Assembly: GCA_965207595.1 (NCBI GenBank)
Contig: CBDBMW010000012.1
Coordinates: forward strand, 310,001-374,000
Direction of reading: 5' to 3'
Length of the DNA stretch: 64,000 nt
Source: JAGWAJ01 sp026707615
GTDB taxonomy: Bacteria > Acidobacteriota > Vicinamibacteria > Vicinamibacterales > UBA8438
Both the position numbers and the translations under genes were made by a program. Below are positions 43,793-51,053 of the stretch, piece by piece (the first letter of the stretch is position 1; each line of letters opens with the position of its first letter). The notes below the pieces were generated by a model. The model saw only the letters and a program-made list of their open reading frames with translations, did no database searches and was not told where the DNA came from.

Positions 43793-43955
43793 TCAGCCGC
43801 CGCTTCGTAGTTCGACTTGATCACGAGCGAAGCCGATGAGCCGTTCGGCGCAGGCAATGGCATCGTCGGAGTCCTTACGGGTGTAGAAGTCGGTCGGCGC
43901 TCCCGCATCGAGGGTCGCCTTCCGCCTGTCGGAACCAGTCGGCATGCCTCGAACC
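43793..43955 (-). pseudogene. HEPN-domain protein remnant with internal deletion
   Basis: Minus strand, frame one: RHADWFRQAEGD, matching the conserved N-terminus of HEPN proteins. After a junction near 43920 another frame reads GAPTDFYTRKDSDDAIACAE then RLIGFARDQVELRSGG and stops, matching the C-terminus of the same family. The ~60 residues in between, with the RX4-6H catalytic motif, are missing. A TACAAT hexamer upstream may be the old promoter. No MNT nucleotidyltransferase partner remains. Relic of a HEPN-MNT toxin-antitoxin-like module. Confidence 0.6.
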
Positions 43956-43981
43956 CACGGATCGATTGTAGCGACAGCTCG

Positions 43982-45175
43982 TCAGACGATCCCCGCGCGA
44001 CGCCACGCGGCGACGGTCTCCGGCGCATACCCGAGCTCGGCAAGGATGGCATTGCTGTGCTCGCCGACCTCGGGGATGGCGTCCATGCGCGGCTTGGCGC
44101 CGTCGAGGGTGGCCGGCGGCAGCGTGGCCCGGAGCGGCCCGGCGCTCGACGGCACTTCACACCAGCGGTCGCGGGCCCGAAGCTGCGGGTGGTCCGCGAG
44201 CTGCGCGACCGAGTTCATGCGGCCGTTGGCGATCTGCGCGGCGTCGAGCCGGGCCACGATCTCCTCCGCGCTCAGGTTGGCGAAGACGTCGTGGATCGCG
44301 GCCTCCAGCGCATCGCGGTTGGCCACGCGCCGGGCGTTGGCGTCGAAGCGCGGGTCGGTCGCGAGCTCCGGACGCTCGAGCACCTCGGCACAGAAGCGGA
44401 CCCACTCGCGCTCGTTCTGGAGGCCCAGGAAGACCGTCTCGCCGTCGGCACCTTCGAACGGGCCGTAAGGGGCGATGGCCGCGTGCCGGGCGCCGCTCCG
44501 GGGCGGAGGCGAGCCGCCGTACATCGTGTAGTAGAGCGGGAAGCCCATCCACTCGCCGAGCGCCTCGAGCATCGAGACCTCGATGGTGGCCCCCTGGCCG
44601 GTCCGCTCGCGGCGGAAGAGCGCGGTCAGCACCCCCGAGTAGGCGTACATGCCGGCCGCGATGTCGGCGACCGAGATCGACGACTTCACCACCTGGTCGG
44701 GCGTCCCGGTGATCGACACCAGCCCCGCCTCGGCCTGCACCAAGAGGTCGTAGGCCTTCTTGTCGCGGTAGGGTCCCGTGGCGCCGTAGCCGGAGACGTT
44801 GCAGACGACGAGCCGCGGCCGCCGGCCGCGCAGCGTCGCCGCGTCCAGGCCGAGCCGGGCCGCGGCGCCCGGGGCGAGGTTCTGCACGAAGACGTCCGCG
44901 CGGTCGATCAGGCGGCCCACCACCTCGCGCGCCTCCGGGCGCTTGAGGTCGAGGGTCAGCGACTCCTTCGAGCGGTTCAGCCAGACGAAGTGGCTCGACA
45001 GGCCCTTGACGGTGGCGTCGTAGCTTCGGGCGAAGTCGCCGACGCCGGGGCGTTCCACCTTCACCACGCGGGCGCCGAGGTCGGCGAGCTGCCGGGTGGC
45101 GAACGGCGCCGCGACCGCCTGCTCCAGGGTGACGACGGTCACCCCGTCGAGGGGGGCGGCCATCAGGGCGGCCAT
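43982..45175 (-). CDS. CaiB/BaiF-family (class III) CoA-transferase
   Basis: 397 residues from ATG 45175, which shares its A with the upstream TGA (TGATG). Family signatures: LDGVTVVTLEQAVAAPFATR, LADLGARVVKVERPGVGDFA, FVWLNRSKESLTLDLK, VCNVSGYGATGPYRDKKAYD (followed by the catalytic Asp in YDLLVQAEAGL) and QGATIEVSMLEALGEWM. These enzymes move CoA between carboxylic acids in the cytoplasm. Substrate not predictable from sequence; in context with MaoC and CitE-like genes at 33-38 kb a C4-C5 dicarboxylate is plausible (itaconate- or mesaconate-type). Translationally coupled to the acyl-CoA dehydrogenase. Confidence 0.9.
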   Translation of the reverse strand: MAALMAAPLDGVTVVTLEQAVAAPFATRQLADLGARVVKVERPGVGDFARSYDATVKGLSSHFVWLNRSKESLTLDLKRPEAREVVGRLIDRADVFVQNLAPGAAARLGLDAATLRGRRPRLVVCNVSGYGATGPYRDKKAYDLLVQAEAGLVSITGTPDQVVKSSISVADIAAGMYAYSGVLTALFRRERTGQGATIEVSMLEALGEWMGFPLYYTMYGGSPPPRSGARHAAIAPYGPFEGADGETVFLGLQNEREWVRFCAEVLERPELATDPRFDANARRVANRDALEAAIHDVFANLSAEEIVARLDAAQIANGRMNSVAQLADHPQLRARDRWCEVPSSAGPLRATLPPATLDGAKPRMDAIPEVGEHSNAILAELGYAPETVAAWRRAGIV

Positions 45176-46332
45176 CAGAACGAACGCGGCAGGCCGAGCA
45201 CGTGCTCGGCGATGTAGGAGAGGATGAGGTTCGTCGAGATCGGCGCCACCTGGTAGAGGCGCGTCTCGCGGAACTTGCGCTCGACGTCGTAGTCCTCGGC
45301 GAAGCCGAAGCCGCCGTGGGTCTGGAGCGCCACGTTGGCCGCCTCCCACGACGCGTCCGCCGCGAGCAGCTTCGCCATGTTCGCCTCGGCCCCGCACGGG
45401 CGGCCGGCATCGAACAGCTCGGCCGCGCGCATCCGCATCAGGTCGGCCGCCTCCACGTTCACGTGGGCGCGGGCGATCGGGAACTGCACGCCCTGGTTCT
45501 TGCCGATCGGGCGGTTGAAGACGATGCGCTCGTTGGCGTAGCCGACCGCGCGCTCCACGAACCAGCGGCCGTCGCCGACGCACTCGGCCGCGATCAGGAT
45601 CCGCTCGGCGTTCAGGCCGTCGATGAGGTAGCGGAAGCCGCGCCCCTCCTCGCCCACGCGGTTCTCGGCCGGCACGGCCAGGTTGTCGAAGAAGACCTCG
45701 GTGGTCGCGTGGTTCATCATCGCGCGGAGCGGCCGGATCGTCACCCCGTTCCCCACCGCCGTCCGCAGGTCGACGAGGAAGACGGACAGCCCTTCCGTCT
45801 TCTTCTTCACCTCCTCGAGGGGCGTCGTGCGCGCGATGAGCAGCATCAGGTCCGAGTGCTCGGCGCGCGAGATCCAGACCTTCTGGCCGTTGACGATGTA
45901 GCGGTCGCCGTCGCGCACCGCCATCGTCTTGAGCTGCGTGGTGTCGGTCCCGGTGGTCGGCTCCGTGACTCCGAACGCCTGCAGCCGCAGCTCGCCGCTC
46001 GCGATCTTCGGCAGGTACTCGCGCTTCTGCGCCTCGGAGCCGTGCCGCAGCAGGGTGCCCATGATGTACATCTGCGCGTGGCAGGCGGCCGAGTTCCCCC
46101 CCGAGCGGTTGACCTCCTCCAGGATGATCGAGGCCTCCATGATCCCGAGCCCGGAGCCCCCGTACTGTTCCGGAATGAGCGCGGCGAGGTAGCCGGCGTC
46201 GGTCAGGGTCCGAACGAACTCCTGCGGATAGGCCTCCTCCCGGTCGAGGTCGCGCCAGTAGCTGTCCGGGAAACGCCGGCAGAGCTCCGCCACCGCGTTG
46301 CGGAGATCCTGGTGCAACTCGGTATCCGGCAA
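45175..46332 (-). CDS. Acyl-CoA dehydrogenase
   Basis: 385-residue flavoprotein. Motifs: AALIPEQYGGSGLGIMEASI, LRLQAFGVTEPTTGTDTTQL (FAD/substrate loop), YIVNGQKVWISRAEHSDLML, GEEGRGFRYLIDGLNAERI and LQTHGGFGFAEDYDVERKFR, the last containing the flavin-binding QTHGG. Start choice: TTG at 46332 lies 9 bp after a perfect AAGGAGG, whereas the first ATG (46362) has no ribosome-binding site, so I prefer the TTG (MPDTELHQDLRN). Catalyses alpha,beta-dehydrogenation of an acyl-CoA with electron transfer flavoprotein as acceptor. First gene of a pair with the CoA-transferase. Confidence 0.92.
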   Translation of the reverse strand: MPDTELHQDLRNAVAELCRRFPDSYWRDLDREEAYPQEFVRTLTDAGYLAALIPEQYGGSGLGIMEASIILEEVNRSGGNSAACHAQMYIMGTLLRHGSEAQKREYLPKIASGELRLQAFGVTEPTTGTDTTQLKTMAVRDGDRYIVNGQKVWISRAEHSDLMLLIARTTPLEEVKKKTEGLSVFLVDLRTAVGNGVTIRPLRAMMNHATTEVFFDNLAVPAENRVGEEGRGFRYLIDGLNAERILIAAECVGDGRWFVERAVGYANERIVFNRPIGKNQGVQFPIARAHVNVEAADLMRMRAAELFDAGRPCGAEANMAKLLAADASWEAANVALQTHGGFGFAEDYDVERKFRETRLYQVAPISTNLILSYIAEHVLGLPRSF

Positions 46333-46400
46333 AACGACGTCCCTCCTTGGGGTGTGCACCATCTTCCGTGGCGACTCAACGCCACCGTCAAGCAAGCTAC

Positions 46401-47510
46401 TCACTTGCTTCTCTCCATCTTCCCCGCCGACGATACCCTGAACTCCCGGATCAGTGACCACGCCGCGTCCACGGTCGGGCGCTCCTCCGAATGGAACCGG
46501 ATCATATCCGATATCAGCCGGTTCACCCCCGTCACCCTTGTCGGCGGCGGGACCACACCGGCCCCGGCTTCCGCCGGATCCGGTGTGCGTCCGGTCAGCA
46601 TTTGGTACCACGTAATGCCCAGCGAATAGACATCGCTCTTGCTGTCGACATCGTGGGGCGAACGACGCTGCTCTGGAGACATATAGTACCACGACCCGAG
46701 CTGCATCGATGACTGCGTAATCGTAGCGGCGGAAGTGAAGTTCCTATTCATGTCGGACCACTGCACGATGCCGAGGTCCCCAAGCACCCATCGTTCGTCG
46801 AACCGCAGAACATTGTGGGGCTTTATGTCGCGGTGAACACACTGTCTTCCATGCAAGTAGCTGAGCGCGGACAAACAGCACTCTACTACATGTAGCGATT
46901 CGACCAGAGCAATCGGCCCGTGCAGCAGTCTCGACTGCAGAGAACCGTCAGCACAGTCCATAACCAAGAACGGATTGGAACCTATGGTGCCTACGTCCCG
47001 ATACGGAACCACGTGTCCATGCTGTAGTTCCATACCGTGCCGTGACTCGCGAGAGAATCTTCGACTCACGTTCCTCAGAACTCTAGGTTCGAGTAGGTCC
47101 TCCCGCGGCATCATAACCTTGACAGCGAATCGCCGGTCCGACTGCGATCGTGCACTCCATACATGTGCAACGGCGCCACGACCGATTTCGTCGACGAGAG
47201 TGTACCGGCCCCGTTGTCCGGTTACGGTAGTCCCCCTGGTGAGCACCAACACACCCGGGCGCATTTGTGTGAACGACGAAGTGACATCCCCCTTCGACAA
47301 GGAGTCGCCGTCCCTCAGTACGCGGTAATCGGCTGGCCCAACGCGCGCCAAGAAGGGGTCGGTATAGTTCTTCGCGCGGTACGTGCGAAACGTCGAAACA
47401 GCCCAACCGGTGGCCTCCACTATGTCGGATTCCGTTACCACGTCTCCAACGCCGTGCCTTGTGAGAAACAGGAAGAAAGCCTCCTGCCCGCGATTGGCTC
47501 TCCTCGCCAC
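46401..47510 (-). CDS. Hanks-type Ser/Thr kinase with N-terminal helix-turn-helix-like domain
   Basis: 369 residues, GTG start. Residues ~8-65 (EAFFLFLTRHGVGDVVTESD, then IVEATGWAVSTFRTYRAKNY) look like a small winged-helix module seen at the start of some accessory-genome proteins; residues 100-360 are the kinase. Gly-rich loop GRGAVAHVW (110-118), Lys131, Glu155, VHRDIKPHN (catalytic Asp228) and LGDLGIVQ (DLG in place of DFG, Asp245) are present, so it is probably active. No transmembrane segment or extracellular sensor. Base composition is clearly less G+C-rich than neighbours, and the ATP loop is followed by many codons rare here. Divergent from a DNA methylase gene; may regulate or act with it. 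Confidence 0.87.
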   Translation of the reverse strand: MARRANRGQEAFFLFLTRHGVGDVVTESDIVEATGWAVSTFRTYRAKNYTDPFLARVGPADYRVLRDGDSLSKGDVTSSFTQMRPGVLVLTRGTTVTGQRGRYTLVDEIGRGAVAHVWSARSQSDRRFAVKVMMPREDLLEPRVLRNVSRRFSRESRHGMELQHGHVVPYRDVGTIGSNPFLVMDCADGSLQSRLLHGPIALVESLHVVECCLSALSYLHGRQCVHRDIKPHNVLRFDERWVLGDLGIVQWSDMNRNFTSAATITQSSMQLGSWYYMSPEQRRSPHDVDSKSDVYSLGITWYQMLTGRTPDPAEAGAGVVPPPTRVTGVNRLISDMIRFHSEERPTVDAAWSLIREFRVSSAGKMERSK

Positions 47511-47761
47511 CCTTATCTCGCCCCACGTGCCAGCACAGTAACGACGAGGTGAATACTAGCACGTCGGGGACGTCGCTTGTCGTGTCGACACGATGGCGGT
47601 GACCCAGAATGGATGCCCAACTTGGCTCTACCCTGTGTCGGCCTCGGGGGCGGGCACGAGAATTGCATAGATTTCTATCTGCCCGGGAGGGGCTCCGATT
47701 CTCCCGCCTGCCGGGCGAGGTGTCACCGGTCCCGACCCGTGCTAGGATGTGGCGTGTCCCG
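47511..47761. promoter_or_regulatory. Divergent intergenic region between kinase and methylase
   Basis: 251 bp with no gene. Holds both promoters of the divergent pair; candidates are TAGGAT just before the methylase start and a small perfect inverted repeat ATAGA-TT-TCTAT at about 47667-47678 that could be an operator. Part of the lower-G+C island. Confidence 0.35.
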
Positions 47762-48742
47762 ATGGCGTTCCAAGGCCCAGTTGCGCAACCCAGTTCTGCC
47801 GTCCGCCGGTCCCGAAGGGGCGCAGAGCATGCACGTCCGTTCCTGAAGTGGGCCGGCGGCAAGCGTCAACTACTGCCCGAGCTCCGGAAGTACTACCCGA
47901 CGTCCTTCGGTACGTACTACGAGCCCTTTCTGGGTAGTGGCGCTGTCTTCTTTGACTTGGCGAGCGGCAGCGCGCTCCACGGCCGAAGAGTCCGACTTGC
48001 TGACATCAATTCTGATCTGGTCGGCTGCTGGCTGCGATTGCGAGAGGACATGTCGGGAATCGTCGAGCGCCTTCAAGCACTCAGATCAGCACGTGACACT
48101 GCCCCGTCCGAGCACTACTACCGGATACGGAAGCGGTTCAATCTGGCGCGTCAGAAGATCATGATTGGGACTGAGCCTCGAGCCGAAGCGTACACCGCGG
48201 ATCTAGCGGCCATGTTCATCTATCTGAACCGTACGGGCTACAATGGCCTCTTTCGAGTGAACTCCAAGGGCATGTTCAATGTCCCTCCGGGTGCCTATGA
48301 CAATCCCGGGATCTGCGACGCGACAAACCTTGAACGCGTGTCTACCACGCTGTCACAACTAGACGTAGAGATCGAGCATCTTTCCTTCCTCCAGATGTTA
48401 GGCGCGGCCGAGGCCGGCGACTTCGTCTACTTTGATCCGCCGTACGCCCCATTGAGCACAACCGCGCAGTTCACCTCCTATACAGCGGCGGGCTTCACCG
48501 GAAACGACCAGCAACAGCTTCAACGAGAGATGATACGGTTGGCAGAGAAGCAGTGTTACGTTCTTCTCAGCAACTCGGCGGCGCCAGAGATACGCGCCCT
48601 GTACGACGAGAATCCGGACGCGCGACGGGTCCGCCTCGAGGCGCACTTGGTTCCGGCTCGTCGCGCCATCAACTCCAACGCCTCTCGTCGAGGATACGTT
48701 GAAGAGTACATTATCACCAACCTTCCGGAGCGTTCGACGTAG
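47762..48742 (+). CDS. Dam-type (D12 class) DNA adenine-N6 methyltransferase
   Basis: 326 residues from ATG 47762; the conserved domain begins at RPFLKWAGGKRQLLPEL (residues 26-42), the SAM-binding motif, followed by TYYEPFLGSGAVFFDL (51-66), LADINSDLV and the catalytic DPPY at 225-228 (FVYFDPPYAPLS). Motif order (I before IV) places it in the alpha group with Dam/DpnM; recognition of GATC is the common specificity but is not shown. Lower G+C than the surroundings. The stop codon abuts the ATG of a small PD-(D/E)XK gene (TAGATG), the expected layout of a two-gene restriction-modification unit. Longer in-frame starts (47747, 47609) exist without ribosome-binding sites. Confidence 0.92.
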   Translation: MAFQGPVAQPSSAVRRSRRGAEHARPFLKWAGGKRQLLPELRKYYPTSFGTYYEPFLGSGAVFFDLASGSALHGRRVRLADINSDLVGCWLRLREDMSGIVERLQALRSARDTAPSEHYYRIRKRFNLARQKIMIGTEPRAEAYTADLAAMFIYLNRTGYNGLFRVNSKGMFNVPPGAYDNPGICDATNLERVSTTLSQLDVEIEHLSFLQMLGAAEAGDFVYFDPPYAPLSTTAQFTSYTAAGFTGNDQQQLQREMIRLAEKQCYVLLSNSAAPEIRALYDENPDARRVRLEAHLVPARRAINSNASRRGYVEEYIITNLPERST

Positions 48743-49135
48743 ATGCCAGGCGGACGGGCAGCCATTTCGAGCGGTTCGGACCTCGAACGCGAGGTGGCGA
48801 GTATGGCCGAAGGGCTGGGACTTCGCGTCGGGAGGCAGATCCGGGTCGCGCGGAGGCTCTGGGGTGCGGAGCGGCGAATCGACCTTGTCCTGAGCTACGA
48901 ACAGTCGGGCCGCAGCCTCGGCATCGAGTGCAAGTACCAGGGGACGGGCGGCTCGGCCGAGGAGAAGATCCCGGCGACCATCCAGGACATCGCCGCGTGG
49001 CCGATTCCCGGCCTCGTCGTCTTCGACGGCGCCGGCTTCTCGGCCAACATGCGCGCCTACCTCCATTCGACCGGCAAGGCCGTGGCGTTCGAGGACCTGC
49101 GGGGCTGGCTGACGCTGTTCTTTGGCCTCCCGTAA
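48743..49135 (+). CDS. Small PD-(D/E)XK nuclease-like protein, probable restriction partner of the methylase
   Basis: 130 residues. RIDLVLSYEQ (Asp47) followed by LGIECKYQGTGGSAEEKI (Glu62, Lys64) is a textbook PD-(D/E)XK catalytic core; an N-terminal helix with ExE (LEREVAS) and the C-terminal IPGLVVFDGAGFSAN are the remaining parts of the minimal fold. No specificity domain is evident. Its ATG directly follows the methylase stop without a spacer. I infer a type II-like endonuclease or a methylation-dependent nuclease. G+C here is higher than in the methylase gene, so the pair may be of mixed origin. A domesticated or DNA-repair role cannot be excluded. Confidence 0.72.
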   Translation: MPGGRAAISSGSDLEREVASMAEGLGLRVGRQIRVARRLWGAERRIDLVLSYEQSGRSLGIECKYQGTGGSAEEKIPATIQDIAAWPIPGLVVFDGAGFSANMRAYLHSTGKAVAFEDLRGWLTLFFGLP

Positions 49136-49158
49136 GCCGCGGGTCCGTACCGTCTGCA

Positions 49159-50337
49159 ATGCCGGTGACCCTCGGCTCCGAACGGCTGCTCGCCTCCGGC
49201 GCGCTCGCGGGTGCGCGGGTCGGCCTGGTCGCCAATCCCGCGTCGGTGGACCACGCGTTCCGCCACGTCGCCGACCGGATCGCGGAGCAGCCGGGCGTGA
49301 CGCTGGCCGCGCTCTTCGGGCCGCAGCACGGCTTCCACGCCGACGTGCAGGACAACATGGTCGAGACCGGGCACGCGAGGCATCCGCGGCTCGGAATCCC
49401 CGTCCACTCGCTCTACAGCGACACGCGCGAGCCGACGGCGGACATGCTCGCCGGGCTCGATGTCCTCGTGATCGACCTGCAGGACGTCGGCACGCGCGTC
49501 TACACCTACGCCTACACCATGGCCAACTGCCTGCGGGCGGCGCGCCGGGTGGGACTGCCGGTCGTGGTCTGCGACCGGCCGAACCCCATCGGCGGCGAGG
49601 CGGTCGAGGGACCGGTCCTCGATCCGGCCTGGGCCTCGTTCGTCGGGCAGTTCGCGATCCCGCTGCGGCACGGGCTCACCATCGGCGAGCTGGCACGGCT
49701 CTTCAACGACCACTTCGGCATCGGCGCCGACCTGGAGGTGGTGCCGCTCGACGGCTGGACGCGCGCGACGCACCACGACGAGGCGGAGGCCCCGTGGGTG
49801 ATTCCGTCGCCCAACCTGCCCACCCTCGACAGCGCAATCGTCTACCCCGGCATGGTCCTGCTGGAGGGCACGACGCTGTCCGAGGGCCGCGGCACGACCC
49901 GGCCGTTCGAGATCGCCGGCGCACCCGGCATCGATCCCGACCGCCTCGCGGCCGGACTGAACGGGCTCGATCTGCCCGGCGTCCACTTCCGGCCCGCGAC
50001 GTTCGAGCCGACCTTCCAGAAGCACGCGGGCCGCACGTGCGGCGGCTGCCAGATGCACGTGACCGAGCGCCGCTCGTTCCGGCCCGTGCTGTCGGCCGTC
50101 GCGTTCGTCGCGGAGTGCCGCCGGGCCGCGCCCGAGCACTTCGCGTGGCGCGAGCCTCCCTACGAGTACGAGCACGAGCGGATGCCGATCGACATCCTGG
50201 CCGGTTCCGACGCCCTCCGACGCGACCTCGACGACGATCGGCCGGCGGTCGACATCGCAGCCGGCTGGGAAGCCGATGTCTCGCGGTTCGAGGCCACCCG
50301 GCGCCCCTTCCTGCTCTACCCGGCGCCCGCGCGCTGA
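49159..50337 (+). CDS. DUF1343/NamZ-like exo-beta-N-acetylmuramidase
   Basis: 392 residues from ATG 49159. Conserved DUF1343 segments: GLVANPASVDH, LAALFGPQHGFHADVQDN, PVHSLYSDTREPTADM, LQDVGTRVYTYAYTMANCL, CDRPNPIGGEAVEGP, SPNLPTLDSAIVYPGMVLLEGTTLSEGRGTTRPFE and CGGCQMHVTERRSFRPV. NamZ in Bacteroidota removes terminal N-acetylmuramic acid from peptidoglycan fragments. No signal peptide is visible, so the enzyme would act in the cytoplasm on imported muropeptides unless exported otherwise. Same direction as the upstream nuclease gene (23-bp gap) but functionally unrelated. Confidence 0.9.
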   Translation: MPVTLGSERLLASGALAGARVGLVANPASVDHAFRHVADRIAEQPGVTLAALFGPQHGFHADVQDNMVETGHARHPRLGIPVHSLYSDTREPTADMLAGLDVLVIDLQDVGTRVYTYAYTMANCLRAARRVGLPVVVCDRPNPIGGEAVEGPVLDPAWASFVGQFAIPLRHGLTIGELARLFNDHFGIGADLEVVPLDGWTRATHHDEAEAPWVIPSPNLPTLDSAIVYPGMVLLEGTTLSEGRGTTRPFEIAGAPGIDPDRLAAGLNGLDLPGVHFRPATFEPTFQKHAGRTCGGCQMHVTERRSFRPVLSAVAFVAECRRAAPEHFAWREPPYEYEHERMPIDILAGSDALRRDLDDDRPAVDIAAGWEADVSRFEATRRPFLLYPAPAR

Positions 50338-50515
50338 ATCCTCGGAGCGCGAGAGGCGGGAGTCTCGCGGGAGCGGTCCCCCCGACCGGGCACGCGTGCG
50401 CTTGCGCCCGAGCCGAGCGCGAGCCGCCGCGCGGGGCCCGGTCCCGGCTGCGCTGCACCGCCGGGCCACCCCCGGTGATAGGATGGCGGCTTCCGGCGAT
50501 TCGACAGCCCCAGCG

Positions 50516-51028
50516 ATGGCCAGGACGCGCGGTCGACAGTTCGAGCACGAGGTCGCGATCACCGCGGCGCCGACGCAGGTGCTCGCCGCCTTCTTCGATC
50601 CCGAGGCGCTCGCCATCTGGTGGCGGACGGTGCGAGCGGTGACGACTCCCCGGCCGCTGGGCATCTACGCCGTGGAGTGGCGCTCGTCGCCGTTCGCGGA
50701 CGATGTGTTCGGCATGCTCGGCGGCGTCTTCTACGGCACGGTGATGGAGTTCCGGGACGGGCGCCAGTTCTTCGTCGCGGATGCGTACTGGCTGCCCCCC
50801 GAGGACGACCCGATCGGCCCGATGGGCCTGGAGGTGACCTGCCGGGTCGCGGGCCCGGGGACGAGGCTGCACGTGCGGCAGGGCGGTCCGCTCGACAATG
50901 CGCGCTGGGGTCGGTACTACGACCTGCTGGCCACCGGCTGGGCCGAATCCCTCGGCGCGCTGAAGCACTATCTGGAGCAGGGCGCGGATCCGCTGCTGCC
51001 GCCGCGCGGCGTGGCGCCGCCGGCCTGA
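50516..51028 (+). CDS. SRPBCC (AHSA1-like) protein
   Basis: 170 residues. The helix-grip fold of the Activator-of-Hsp90/START superfamily is indicated by HEVAITAAPTQVLAAFFDPEAL, WWRTVRAVTTPRPLGIYAVEW, FYGTVMEFRDGRQFFVADAYW and WAESLGALKHYLEQG. These domains bind hydrophobic ligands; partner unknown. ATG 50516 begins the conserved sequence; an in-frame ATG at 50483 would add 11 residues. Followed after 25 bp by the FAD oxidoreductase, so the two probably share a transcript. Confidence 0.82.
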   Translation: MARTRGRQFEHEVAITAAPTQVLAAFFDPEALAIWWRTVRAVTTPRPLGIYAVEWRSSPFADDVFGMLGGVFYGTVMEFRDGRQFFVADAYWLPPEDDPIGPMGLEVTCRVAGPGTRLHVRQGGPLDNARWGRYYDLLATGWAESLGALKHYLEQGADPLLPPRGVAPPA

Positions 51029-51053
51029 CCGCACCCGTCGCCGCCAGCAGGAC

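Noticed and set aside
43732..44160. 142-residue minus-strand frame between the CoA-transferase end and the PP2C gene
   Set aside because: Overlaps the CoA-transferase C-terminus out of frame; low-complexity Arg/Pro/Ser sequence. The HEPN relic reads in other frames.
46401..47510. Kinase and PP2C phosphatase (42822-43610) as a signalling pair
   Set aside because: They are 2.8 kb apart, separated by the CoA-transferase/dehydrogenase operon and of different base composition; a functional link is possible but unsupported.
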